A stretch of 64,000 bases of DNA from JACPFV01 sp038043245 (lineage in GTDB: Bacteria; Pseudomonadota; Gammaproteobacteria; Nevskiales; Nevskiaceae). Shown in pieces: positions 8,526 through 17,148 of the stretch. The DNA lies in NCBI GenBank assembly GCA_038043245.1, contig JBBTCH010000001.1:868001-932000 (forward strand), written 5' to 3'. The notes below the pieces were generated by a model. It was not told the origin of the DNA, did not search any database, and saw only the letters and a program-made list of their open reading frames with translations. The number at the start of each line of letters is the position of its first letter. Position 1 is the first letter of the stretch. Made by a program: the position numbers and the translations under genes.

Positions 8526-9413
8526 ATGACATCGAGCACAAGCGTTTCCGATATTACCCAAATGCGGGGCGGTGTTGCGAGTAGTGATCGCATGTCCGCG
8601 CTGTTGCGGCGCACCGTCACACGCGCGGCGTCGACCCTTGGACTCGCCATTTTGCGCAAGGACCGACGCGAAGCGGAAGCAAGGGCGCTTTCGATGTATG
8701 CAACCGGCTACCGCGAACTGCTCTCGCAGGTCGTTGGAGTGCAGGTACCGGATCTCGGGCATCGTTCCACGCTAGATCTCGCGAATCTCAAGGGCACCTC
8801 GCTCGGTGAGGGGCTGTTCATCCTCGACGCGTTGCGCCGGACGGCATCAGTGGAGGGCGACGTCTGCGAGTTCGGCGTCGCGCAGGGCGCTACCTCGGCT
8901 TTGATGGCGCGTGCGATTCGGCACGAGCGCCGCAAGCTTTGCCTGTTCGATTCGTTTGAAGGCTTGCCAGCACCTACGGCGAAGGATGTTCTGATCAATG
9001 ACATCTTCCGCCTGGGGAGCATGACGGCCTATCAGGGCAGGATGAAATGCCCCGAAACGATGGTGCGGGCGCGCCTGGAAGCACAGGGCTTCCCGACCTC
9101 GCGGACCAGGGTCTTCAAGGGATTCTTCGACCAGGTATTGGCGAGCCGGCGAACCCAGTTGCCTTCCAGGGTTTCGTTCGCCTACGTGGATTTTGATTTC
9201 TACGAGCCGATCCAGCAGGCCCTTGGCTACCTTGATTGCGTGCTTGCCCCGGGCGGCATGATCATCATTGACGACTACGGGTTCTTCTCGGCAGGCGCTC
9301 AGGCGGCTGTCGACGAGTTCATCGCTGTCGCCAATGCCAGTGCAATGCGGTATTCACTACAGGTCTATGGCCCCCCCTTGGGTCACTTCGCCGTAATCAC
9401 CCGAACCGCCTGA
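8526..9413 (+). CDS. TylF/MycF-type O-methyltransferase
   Basis: Macrocin O-methyltransferase-family protein, 295 aa from the ATG at 8526; the frame is open from 8394, but the extension overlaps the MBOAT start region and is not conserved-looking. Key segments are EGDVCEFGVAQGATS (SAM-binding), LCLFDSFEGLP, FAYVDFDFYEPIQQAL (metal-binding Asp residues) and GGMIIIDDYGF. Family members (TylF, MycF) methylate sugar hydroxyls in a Mg-dependent way. Here it most likely O-methylates a sugar of the surface polysaccharide. It is a lone plus-strand gene between two minus-strand units, and its last 57 bp overlap the end of the convergent C-methyltransferase gene, with a run of seven C in the overlap. 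Confidence 0.87.
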   Translation: MTSSTSVSDITQMRGGVASSDRMSALLRRTVTRAASTLGLAILRKDRREAEARALSMYATGYRELLSQVVGVQVPDLGHRSTLDLANLKGTSLGEGLFILDALRRTASVEGDVCEFGVAQGATSALMARAIRHERRKLCLFDSFEGLPAPTAKDVLINDIFRLGSMTAYQGRMKCPETMVRARLEAQGFPTSRTRVFKGFFDQVLASRRTQLPSRVSFAYVDFDFYEPIQQALGYLDCVLAPGGMIIIDDYGFFSAGAQAAVDEFIAVANASAMRYSLQVYGPPLGHFAVITRTA

Positions 9414-10655
9414 CGCTACGTCACCACGCAATTCAGTGACCTCGGGAACCGCCACCCAGAACCGGCATCCCCAGTCCCGCGCCGGCGCCAGCACCGCTAG
9501 GATCTCTTCCCGGATGTTCCAAGGCAGGATCAGCACGGCGCGCGGCTTGCGCGTGAGCAGTTCCGCGGGCGCGAGGATCGGGATGTGCGTGCCCGGCAGG
9601 AACAAGCCCTGTTTGTGCGGGCTGGCATCCACTGTGTAGGGCAGTTCGCGCGGTGTGATGCCGCAGTAATTCAGGAGCGTGTTGCCCTTGGCAGGCGCGC
9701 CATACCCAGCCATCCGCTCGCCACGGGCCGCCGCACCGCGCAACAGTGCGCGCAGGTCTTCACGCACACGCGCGGCGCGTGTGCCATAGCGTCGGTAGGT
9801 TTCGATCTGCTGTAGGCCGGCGCGAACTTCAAGCTCGCGAAGTTTTTTCACTCGCAGTTCGGTGGGACGTACCGAATCGTCGTGGCAAACGAACACACGC
9901 AGTGAGCCGCCGTGTGTGCCCAGTGTTTCCACGTCGAAAACCCTCAAGCCGTGCGACGCAAGCACTCGGCTTGCGGAATGCAGCGACAAGTAGGAGTAGT
10001 GCTCGTGGTAGATGGTGTCGAACTGGTTGTTTCGCAGCAACTCAAGAAGATGCGGAAACTCGATGGTGAGGACGCCGTCGCCGGCCAGCAGCACGCGCAG
10101 GCCAGCAACAAAATCATTGATGTCCGGCACGTGCGCAAGCACATTGTTTGCGATCAGTAACCCGGCCGTACCAAATTTCGCGACCAGAGTTCGCGCGGTT
10201 GTCTCGCCAAGGAAGATGGACTCGGTAGGAACTCCTTTTTCACGCGCGACAGACGCAACATTCTTGGCAGGCTCAATGCCGAATACCGGCACACCACGTC
10301 TCGCGAAATACTGCAACAGATAGCCATCGTTGCTAGCTACTTCCACCACACGCGAGCTGGAGTCCAATCCGAAGCGTGTCACCGCCATGTCGGCATAATC
10401 CCGCGCGTGCGCTAGCCAGCTGCTCGAGTACGAGGAGAAGTAAGCGTAGTCGGAGAAGATTGCCGCCGGTTGCTCGTGGGCTGGAAGCTGCACTAACCAG
10501 CACGACTCGCAGACGTAGGTGCATAAGGGGAAATGTGGCTCCGGCTCTTTCAACTGATCTGCGCGCAGAAAACGGTTGGCCAGCGGCGTGCTGCCCAGGT
10601 CGCAGAACACGGTGGACAGGCCGGCTTTGCAGGCGCGGCAGGTCAGCCTAATCAT
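9357..10655 (-). CDS. Sugar C-methyltransferase (TylC3/NovU-like)
   Basis: A 432-aa enzyme with the three classical domains: N-terminal zinc site (CRAC at 6-9 plus CESC around 50), SAM-binding core with VVEVASNDGYLLQYF and the characteristic NNVLAHVPDIN, and a C-terminal domain with YGAPAKGNTLLN and a DASPHKQG segment. The YHEHYSYLS motif carries the Tyr/His/Glu residues typical of the family. Characterised relatives add a methyl group to C3 of an NDP-4-keto-deoxysugar. Its ATG overlaps the stop of the CDP-glucose 4,6-dehydratase gene (ATGA), so a CDP-4-keto-6-deoxyglucose-derived substrate is a natural inference. About 25 residues after WVAVPEVTELR extend past the usual end and overlap the convergent gene. 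Confidence 0.88.
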   Translation of the reverse strand: MIRLTCRACKAGLSTVFCDLGSTPLANRFLRADQLKEPEPHFPLCTYVCESCWLVQLPAHEQPAAIFSDYAYFSSYSSSWLAHARDYADMAVTRFGLDSSSRVVEVASNDGYLLQYFARRGVPVFGIEPAKNVASVAREKGVPTESIFLGETTARTLVAKFGTAGLLIANNVLAHVPDINDFVAGLRVLLAGDGVLTIEFPHLLELLRNNQFDTIYHEHYSYLSLHSASRVLASHGLRVFDVETLGTHGGSLRVFVCHDDSVRPTELRVKKLRELEVRAGLQQIETYRRYGTRAARVREDLRALLRGAAARGERMAGYGAPAKGNTLLNYCGITPRELPYTVDASPHKQGLFLPGTHIPILAPAELLTRKPRAVLILPWNIREEILAVLAPARDWGCRFWVAVPEVTELRGDVASGGSGDYGEVTQGGAIDL

Positions 10656-11722
10656 TTTGTATTTCCGAGCTCAGTCCAGGCAGCAATCTGTGCGGCGCAG
10701 AGGTGACTTGCCGATTGCCCGTCACGGAAGTCCCGCATCCACTCAGCGGTCCAGGCGACGGCGGCGTGCGTATCCAGTTTTGGCTTCCACCCGATTGCCG
10801 AACCGATTGCCGAGCTGTCCAGCGCCAGATGTTGTGCCTCATAGGGACCGGTGACATGAGCCGGAACATATTCGAACGCACCGGGCCAGATTTGCAGGAA
10901 CTGGTGCAGCACCCACTCCACCGAGTGTTCCTGACCCACGGCGGGTCCGACGTTCCAACCCCGATCAGCCTGCGGCGTGCCGGCGATCAGCGCCTGCGCA
11001 ACCTGCAGATACGCGGCCAACGCATCCAGCACGTGCTGCCATGGCCGCACCGCCTGCGGATGTCGGATACGCAGAGGCGTGCGGTCCAGCACCGTACGCG
11101 CCACATCCGCGAACAGCCGCTCCTGACCCCAGTCCCCACCGCCAATGACGTTGCCGGCACGGATTGTTGCGACGCGTGTCGGTGATTTGAAGTACGAATT
11201 GCGATAAGCCGCAACGGCGAGTTCCGCGCAGGCCTTGCTGGCACTGTAGGGTTCCGGCCCGCCAAGGCGGTCATTTTCGCGGAATGACCTGCGGCACTCG
11301 TCATTTTCGTAACACTTGTCGGTGGTGGCGATGACCACGGCCTTGAGATGCGGTGCCAATCGTGCGGCGTCAAGCACATTGACCGTGCCCATCAGATTGG
11401 TCTCGAAGGTTTCTGCAGGCTTCTGGTGGGCTTTTCTCACCAGTGATTGAGCGGCGAGGTGGAAAATGACCTCGGGATCCAGTGTGCGCACTATTGCAGC
11501 GATTGCATCCCGGTCGCGGACATCCGCGCGCCGGTCGTCCACGTCACGCAGTGCTAGCAGGCTCCACAAACTGGGGTCGCTCGGAGGGTCCAGCGCCAAG
11601 CCTGTAACCTGCGCCCCGAGCTGCTGAAGCCAGCAGGCCAACCAGGCACCTTTGAAGCCAGTGTGCCCGGTGACCAGCACGCGCCGCCCTTTCCAGTGCG
11701 CAGTCGAAAGCTGCTCAGTCAC
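10652..11722 (-). CDS. rfbG: CDP-glucose 4,6-dehydratase
   Basis: Extended SDR of about 356 aa converting CDP-D-glucose to CDP-4-keto-6-deoxy-D-glucose, the entry step to CDP-dideoxy and branched sugars. Family marks are VLVTGHTGFKGAWL (NAD site), IFHLAAQSLVRKAH, a TTDKCYEN segment and YSASKACAELA (Tyr-x-x-x-Lys). The GHTGFKG form and the LAAQ-x-LVR motif separate it from dTDP-glucose dehydratase RmlB. I placed the start at the GTG at 11722, which gives the usual short leader before GRR; a TTG at 11737 would add five residues. The matching cytidylyltransferase RfbF is not in the window. ATGA overlap with the downstream C-methyltransferase implies coupled translation. Confidence 0.91.
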   Translation of the reverse strand: MTEQLSTAHWKGRRVLVTGHTGFKGAWLACWLQQLGAQVTGLALDPPSDPSLWSLLALRDVDDRRADVRDRDAIAAIVRTLDPEVIFHLAAQSLVRKAHQKPAETFETNLMGTVNVLDAARLAPHLKAVVIATTDKCYENDECRRSFRENDRLGGPEPYSASKACAELAVAAYRNSYFKSPTRVATIRAGNVIGGGDWGQERLFADVARTVLDRTPLRIRHPQAVRPWQHVLDALAAYLQVAQALIAGTPQADRGWNVGPAVGQEHSVEWVLHQFLQIWPGAFEYVPAHVTGPYEAQHLALDSSAIGSAIGWKPKLDTHAAVAWTAEWMRDFRDGQSASHLCAAQIAAWTELGNTK

Positions 11723-11737
11723 ATTGACGCCCGCCAA

Positions 11738-12317
11738 GTTGTGGTTTTGCCGCTGTATGGCAGTGGACGTCGTACATCAGGACGCAACGGATTCATGCGC
11801 AGCCACGCACTGACGGAATATCTTCTGACCATCCGTCAGCTTGACCTGTGCATTCAGCCAAACGCACGTAGCCGCAACACGTCCAAGCTTGCGCGAAGTA
11901 CGGCCTGATTTCACGCAGCTGTGCTGAATCCAGCCCACAAATCTCATCGGCGGCGCTCGCAATTTCATCGGGAAAGCACAAGTTGCTGACATATACCGTT
12001 CAAATTCAGATGCACATGACGCGACACGCTGCCCGCGCACCACCTACGATGTGCCGAACTGATTGACTATCGTGGAATTTCCGAACAATCTCAATGCACC
12101 TATTATCCATCTGCCCAAGAAACTCCACCACGAAGCATCTGAAGCGAAGCTTCAGTGATTCAACCTGAAACGCGGTAGGCCGCCGTAAGACCCCGATTTA
12201 TCTTGCGCGTGATTCTCGCTTGCAGAATCAAGTGTCTACGTAATGTAGTTCATATGGATATAAGGTATAAACTTACGTTAGCATAGCCGCTCGTCATCGA
12301 CTATCGTGATATTGGAC
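11738..12317. other. Gene-free region between the two polysaccharide blocks
   Basis: About 580 bp with no convincing gene. On the minus strand, roughly 11793-11995, a short open stretch reads FPDEIA then LDSAQLREI, faintly like the C-terminus of sugar nucleotidylyltransferases (PEEIA ... ID-x-AQL), but stop codons precede it; it may be a relic. A perfect 7-bp inverted repeat with a 3-bp loop (CTGAAGC-GAA-GCTTCAG) lies at 12139-12155. The last ~90 bp before the barrel gene are AT-rich, with TATAAA at 12266-12271 as a possible -10; I found no good -35. The region probably holds the promoter of the wza-wzc block. Confidence 0.5.
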
Positions 12318-13523
12318 ATGGATTTCCAGAAACGACTGAGGGAGTGGAACCAAGGGGCGCTCCGGCTAGCGGCGGTCCTTTCGTGCGCGCTGATTCCAAC
12401 GGTGAGCTTGAGCGAGGAGGGTGCTGTCAAGCTTTCGCCTCGGCTCGAAATTGAATATAGTCGCAACGATAATTTCTTTTATCAAAGAACCAACAAGGTA
12501 GTCGGCAGCGGGTTGATTCTTAGTCCGTCTGTTCTGCTGGCTGCGGAATCATCCCGGATTCGTACCCGCGCTTTGATCTCAGCGAATTACGCGCAATTCG
12601 ATACACGTGGCGACGATGACAATTATTTTGATCAGACCCTGCAGGGCGATTTCACCTACAAGGCCGGCACCAGCCATCTCATCTCGGTCGATGGCAGCGT
12701 GCAGCACGGTCATGACGCGTTTGGGCAGGCCCGCACCCAGGGTATCGCTCTCGTCAACGGTGAATTGGACCGATGGATGCGAGGCGGAGGCGAGCTTCGC
12801 TACCGTTATGGCGCACCTGAAGCGCTGCTGAACTTTGAAATCAGTGGAGCCGGATCGAGGAAGATCTATACCAGTAATACTGCGGCCACCGAAGTTCTTA
12901 ATTATGGAACGTACGAGGGCTCCCTCACGACCTTCCTCAACATCAGCCCCAAGACTGCGCTTCTGGCGGAGGGCGGCTACAAGGAAGTTCGCATCGACCG
13001 GCTGTTCGGGCCGACGGACAACCGCGAGGCAAGCGAGTTCTTCGGACGCGTCGGCGCCCGCTGGAAAGCAACCGCCAAGACATCCGGCGACGTGCGTGCC
13101 GGCTGGGCCGAACGCCGCTCCGACGCAACCGGCGCACGCATCTTCCAGCGTTTTGACTGGACGGCGTCCGTGACCTGGCTGCCAAGCGAAAGGACTACGC
13201 TGAACGTGTTGACGGGCAGCAAAAGCCAGGAAAGTTATCTGGCAGGCGCACCGGTCATCTCGAATCGTTCTGCGGATCTGTCATGGAAACAGAAGTGGTC
13301 CCAGCGCTGGGCCAGCACGTTGAACACGGGCTACACCCAATCCGAGTTCGTCAATACCGCGCGCACGGATGACATCAGCGACGTTGGGCTTCGATTCGAC
13401 TATCGAGCGGAAAAATATCTGAGTTTCGGACTGGGCGCGGGCTATCTACACCGCTATTCCACCGCGCCGCTCGTCAACTTCAACGGCATCCGCATCTCCA
13501 GCAGCATGAGCTTGGATTTCTAA
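12318..13523 (+). CDS. Outer-membrane beta-barrel protein of the polysaccharide locus (BBP2_2/EpsL-like)
   Basis: A 401-aa protein; the ATG at 12318 is preferred over an in-frame GTG at 12306. A signal peptide covers about residues 1-33 (LAAVLSCALIPTVSLS). The rest alternates short amphipathic strands rich in Tyr, Arg and Ser and ends in SSMSLDF, a terminal Phe as required for BAM-dependent outer-membrane insertion. The pattern matches putative beta-barrel porin 2 proteins (EpsL-like) often found at the head of exopolysaccharide export operons. It may help move or anchor polysaccharide at the outer membrane. Family assignment is from overall pattern, not from a single motif. Confidence 0.72.
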   Translation: MDFQKRLREWNQGALRLAAVLSCALIPTVSLSEEGAVKLSPRLEIEYSRNDNFFYQRTNKVVGSGLILSPSVLLAAESSRIRTRALISANYAQFDTRGDDDNYFDQTLQGDFTYKAGTSHLISVDGSVQHGHDAFGQARTQGIALVNGELDRWMRGGGELRYRYGAPEALLNFEISGAGSRKIYTSNTAATEVLNYGTYEGSLTTFLNISPKTALLAEGGYKEVRIDRLFGPTDNREASEFFGRVGARWKATAKTSGDVRAGWAERRSDATGARIFQRFDWTASVTWLPSERTTLNVLTGSKSQESYLAGAPVISNRSADLSWKQKWSQRWASTLNTGYTQSEFVNTARTDDISDVGLRFDYRAEKYLSFGLGAGYLHRYSTAPLVNFNGIRISSSMSLDF

Positions 13524-13562
13524 AACGCGGTAGACACGTTCGACACGCCTTGAGTCTCCGCC

Positions 13563-13584
13563 GGCCCTGCATATCATGAGGGCC
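13563..13584. repeat. Inverted repeat between barrel gene and wza
   Basis: GGCCCT at 13563-13568 pairs with AGGGCC at 13579-13584 around a 10-bp loop. No T-run follows, so it is not a standard intrinsic terminator. It may be an operator or an mRNA processing hairpin. Confidence 0.35.
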
Positions 13585-13661
13585 AGGGAGATTAATCAGC
13601 GACACTTCAGATACCCTTGGCGCTTTGTACTGGTGGCCTAACGTTGCAAACTTAAGGACCT

Positions 13662-14216
13662 ATGCGCGTTTTAATCGTCGTACTGGCGCTGTGCGCGTTG
13701 ACCATTGGCTGCGCCTTGGCCCCAGCCACCGCTCCCCCGACTATCCCTTTTGATCGTGACCAATACCGGCTGGGGATCGGTGATCGCATCCGCATCGACG
13801 TATACGGTGAAAATGAGTTGTCATTGGAAGCCCAGCTGGAAGGTTCGGGCCTGATAAATTATCCCCTGCTGGGACGCATCCAAGCCAAAGGTGCGACAGC
13901 CCCCGAGTTGGAGAAAACGCTGGCCACGCTCTTGTCGCGAGGTTATCTGGTGGATCCCAAGGTGCGGATCAATATCGTCCACTACCGGCCCATCTATATC
14001 TACGGTCAAGTCAGGAAGACGGGCGCGTATCCCTATTCCGAAGGTTTGACGATCGAAAAAGTGATGGTGCTGGCAGGCGGTCTGACCCCTATTGGATCGC
14101 TCAGCAAGATTTTTCTCGTCCGCGAAGGTTTCGCGCCTGACCAACGCGAGCGCGTGCTTCTGGAAACCCCGGTCTTTCCGGGTGATACGATCTACTTTGA
14201 CGAAAGTCTTTTCTAG
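13662..14216 (+). CDS. wza: Polysaccharide export outer-membrane lipoprotein (Wza-like)
   Basis: A 184-aa protein with an N-terminal signal ending in LTIGC, a plausible lipoprotein cleavage site. The polysaccharide export domain follows (YRLGIGDRIRIDVYGE, ~37-52, and RGYLVDPKVRINI, ~92-104). Then comes an SLBB-like domain (YIYGQVRKTGAYPY and MVLAGGLTPIGS). It is shorter than E. coli Wza (~380 aa) and has one SLBB-like domain, as in many short Wza/KpsD-type exporters. The protein forms the periplasmic/outer-membrane channel for the polymer and works with the Wzc-like kinase 15 bp downstream. Confidence 0.9.
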   Translation: MRVLIVVLALCALTIGCALAPATAPPTIPFDRDQYRLGIGDRIRIDVYGENELSLEAQLEGSGLINYPLLGRIQAKGATAPELEKTLATLLSRGYLVDPKVRINIVHYRPIYIYGQVRKTGAYPYSEGLTIEKVMVLAGGLTPIGSLSKIFLVREGFAPDQRERVLLETPVFPGDTIYFDESLF

Positions 14217-14231
14217 GATCAACGCACAATA

Positions 14232-16502
14232 ATGTCAAAGTCGGAGCAGCCTGTGGCTACGGTGATGGTGGAACCCTCGTCCCTCCCCGTGACCAGAAAT
14301 GCGCAGCCTAGATACCCCGATTACGCCCCCAATGAGGAAACTCAATTTATTGAGGCCTGGCATGTGGTGTGGCGAAACAAATGGAGCATTCTCGGGCTCA
14401 TGATCGTAGCCGGGGTGATTTCCATCTTGTATGCGAACACCCGGACGCCTTTGTTCCGCGCCAGCACCGTTGTGCTCATCGAACCCAACATCAACCGGCC
14501 GCTGAACACGCAGGAAGTCTATGACCCCGGCACCGGCACCACGGATTACTATCTGACCCAGACGGCGATCGTGCGTTCGCGCGACATCGTCGCCAAAGTC
14601 GTCGACCGGCTTGATTTGGCGAGCCATCCTGATTTCAACAAGCCTTTGGTGCCCGTGCGCTCATTGTCAGAGTTTCTTGCAAGCGCGATGCGGTTGGAGG
14701 ATTGGTTATCGACCCCACACGACAAAGAGCCCGTACTTACAACGCCTGATAATGGAACGACAGTCGCTGCATTACGTGAAGACGTGATTACCCGGGTTGC
14801 TGAACTTCTTTCGTCCAATACCGTGCCGCGCTCTCAGCTCATGCGGATCAGCTTTGTGTCACCCGACCCGCGACTGGCGGTGTCGATCACAAATGCCACT
14901 GCAGACGCTTACATCGAATACGGCCTTGAAACACGCCTGGCTGCCACTCAGCGCGCTTCCAAATGGCTGGCGGAAAAATTGGGGGATGTCCGCAGCCGAC
15001 TTGAGCAATCCGAAAAAAAACTGCAGACGTATCGCGATCAACAGCAGCTCGTCAATGTCGGTGGCGTGCGCACGCTGACGGAAGAAGAGTTGATCGATAA
15101 CGCGCGCCGTCTGCGTGACGCTCAGAAAAAGAAAACCGATCTTGCAACCACTTACTGGAAAGTACAGCAGGCAGGCAATGACCCGCGCAAATTGCAGGAA
15201 ATCAACGAGCTATTCGGGCTCGCGCTGGTTTCCAGCGCCAAGGCCAACCTGATCAGCGCTCAGGAATCTCTTAAGCAATTACAGCAACGCTACGGGGAAA
15301 AACATCCGACGCTGGCAGCGGCTGAAACCCGCCTTCAGTCGGCACAGCAAACGCTTCTGGAGCAGTTGTTGCAAGCCGCACAGAACATTCGCACTGAGTT
15401 CGAGATCGCACGCGAAACCGAGCGCGTGCAGACACAGGGCGTCGAGGACAAGAAAAATCTGATTCGACAGATGGATCGCAAAGACTATGATTTCAGGGTC
15501 CTCCAGCGCGAGGTGGACACCAACCGCCAGCTCTACGATTTGTTCCTAACCCGATTCAAGGAAACGGACACCAGCAACAGCTACGAAACCATCAATGCCC
15601 GGGTCGTTGACCCCGCGATTTTGCCCACCCAGCCGTTCAGGCCGGATAAAGACAAGATTCTCTGGGTCGGACTCATCCTGGGATTCGTTTTTGGAGTCTT
15701 GCTGGCGTATTTGCGCAAGCTGCTTGAGCAAACGGTGCACACCATCGATGAGATGGAATCGCTGACCAGCGTGCCGGTGTTGAGCGTGACACCGCTGGTC
15801 CCCGGGTCCTTGCGGCGCAGAAACCTTGCGGGAAAATTTATCGAGGATCCGCGTACGCCATTTGCGGAAGGTGTCCGCAGCATTCGAACCGGCATCCAGT
15901 TAAGCGATGTGGACCGACTTTTCAAGAGGATTTTGGTGACATCCGCCGTCCCGGGCGAGGGCAAAAGCAGCATCGCCGCAACTCTGGCCATCGCCTTCTC
16001 CACAACCGAACGGGTGTTGTTGCTAGACGCTGACCTGCGCATCCCGTCAGTACGCGGCCTGTTTGGGCAAGACAAAAAGGCCATCGGGCTGCTGGAGCTT
16101 CTCACGGGCGAGGCCAAACTTGAAGAATGTCTTATCCAGGACAAGGCGTCCGGGATCTACACCCTCTCGGTCAGCAAGGTGCCCCCCAATCCGACCGAGG
16201 TGATCAGCTCGGCCACGTTTAACAAGCTACTGCAGACGCTGACAACTCAGTTTGACCGCATCATCGTGGACTCACCTCCAGTGCTGGTGGCAAGCGATGC
16301 GATGATTCTTTCGCGGATCACCGATGCAACCTTGTTCCTCACCCGCGCCGACGTCACTGATCGTCGTGCGATCGTCTCGGCAATCAAGCAGCTGCGGCAA
16401 GTTCAGGCACGCCTGATCGGCGCCGTCATTAATGCCGTGGATATGAATCGAAATTCTTATTACCGCCACTCGCACCACTACGCGCAGAAATATTACGGGT
16501 GA
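14232..16502 (+). CDS. wzc: Polysaccharide co-polymerase and BY-kinase (Wzc-like)
   Basis: A 756-aa inner-membrane tyrosine autokinase. Order: cytoplasmic N-terminus, first membrane helix (~55-75), Wzz periplasmic domain, a long coiled-coil region (~230-420) with a GNVR-type segment (DYDFRVLQREVDTNRQLYD), second helix (~475-495), then the cytoplasmic kinase with Walker A VPGEGKSS (~576-583), Walker A' LLLDADLR and Walker B IIVDSPPV. The C-terminal tail is tyrosine-rich (NSYYRHSHHYAQKYYG), the expected autophosphorylation cluster. It controls polymer length and export together with Wza. No dedicated Wzb phosphatase is seen nearby. Confidence 0.93.
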   Translation: MSKSEQPVATVMVEPSSLPVTRNAQPRYPDYAPNEETQFIEAWHVVWRNKWSILGLMIVAGVISILYANTRTPLFRASTVVLIEPNINRPLNTQEVYDPGTGTTDYYLTQTAIVRSRDIVAKVVDRLDLASHPDFNKPLVPVRSLSEFLASAMRLEDWLSTPHDKEPVLTTPDNGTTVAALREDVITRVAELLSSNTVPRSQLMRISFVSPDPRLAVSITNATADAYIEYGLETRLAATQRASKWLAEKLGDVRSRLEQSEKKLQTYRDQQQLVNVGGVRTLTEEELIDNARRLRDAQKKKTDLATTYWKVQQAGNDPRKLQEINELFGLALVSSAKANLISAQESLKQLQQRYGEKHPTLAAAETRLQSAQQTLLEQLLQAAQNIRTEFEIARETERVQTQGVEDKKNLIRQMDRKDYDFRVLQREVDTNRQLYDLFLTRFKETDTSNSYETINARVVDPAILPTQPFRPDKDKILWVGLILGFVFGVLLAYLRKLLEQTVHTIDEMESLTSVPVLSVTPLVPGSLRRRNLAGKFIEDPRTPFAEGVRSIRTGIQLSDVDRLFKRILVTSAVPGEGKSSIAATLAIAFSTTERVLLLDADLRIPSVRGLFGQDKKAIGLLELLTGEAKLEECLIQDKASGIYTLSVSKVPPNPTEVISSATFNKLLQTLTTQFDRIIVDSPPVLVASDAMILSRITDATLFLTRADVTDRRAIVSAIKQLRQVQARLIGAVINAVDMNRNSYYRHSHHYAQKYYG

Positions 16503-16533
16503 TCCCCGACCGGGATTGACCGATGGATGGTCC

Positions 16534-17148
16534 ATGCGAAAGATAATCGCGCTGGCCCTTTTGATTTTCGGCCTGTTGCTCGGTTGGACTGAGATTCGGG
16601 CGTTGACCGCGGAAACCTATCGGCATAAATCCCAAGTCATTGCCAAACAGAGTCCGACCAGCATTGCTGCGCTGAAAAGCGCTGTGTTGTCGGTACAGCT
16701 GGCGCCATGGAACGCCTATTCCCATGCAGAACTTGCCTGGCGGCTGCAAAGCTCTGGAAATTTCCGCGCATCTCGCCAGCAATTTGCCCAAGCACTCTCA
16801 TGGGCTCCCGCCGATGCTTATCTCTGGGCGGAGTATGCGCAACTTCTGGCCCATCAGCGCAAGTTTGGACGCGAAATGGAACTGGTCACGCGCGAAAGCA
16901 ACCGGCTGGGCCCAACATCAAGCGCCATCCAGCACAGCAACGCCTACATCGGGCTTTATTTCTGGGGCCGCGGAACACAAGAGTTGCGCAATCAATGGCA
17001 AACCAGCATGGCGTTCGTGCTGCGCACCAACCGAAAACGGTTTCTGGAGCAAGTGCGTAATGTGCATCGCGACCGCTACTTCTGTCTTGGTCCAGGCGTC
17101 AATTTGCAAGTCGGGAGCTGGTGTGATCGGTTGAGCGACTCGCCGTGA
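16534..17148 (+). CDS. Small membrane-anchored TPR-like protein of the polysaccharide operon
   Basis: A 204-aa protein of unknown function. The start is set at the ATG at 16534, which begins a clear membrane segment (IIALALLIFGLLLGW); a TTG at 16516 would add six residues. Residues ~45-125 look like two tetratricopeptide-type helical pairs (APWNAYSHAELAWRLQ and APADAYLWAEYAQLLA). Two Cys sit near the C-terminus. The stop overlaps the GTG start of the ligase gene (GTGA), so translation is probably coupled. A scaffold or assembly role for the export machinery is plausible, by position only. Confidence 0.6.
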   Translation: MRKIIALALLIFGLLLGWTEIRALTAETYRHKSQVIAKQSPTSIAALKSAVLSVQLAPWNAYSHAELAWRLQSSGNFRASRQQFAQALSWAPADAYLWAEYAQLLAHQRKFGREMELVTRESNRLGPTSSAIQHSNAYIGLYFWGRGTQELRNQWQTSMAFVLRTNRKRFLEQVRNVHRDRYFCLGPGVNLQVGSWCDRLSDSP

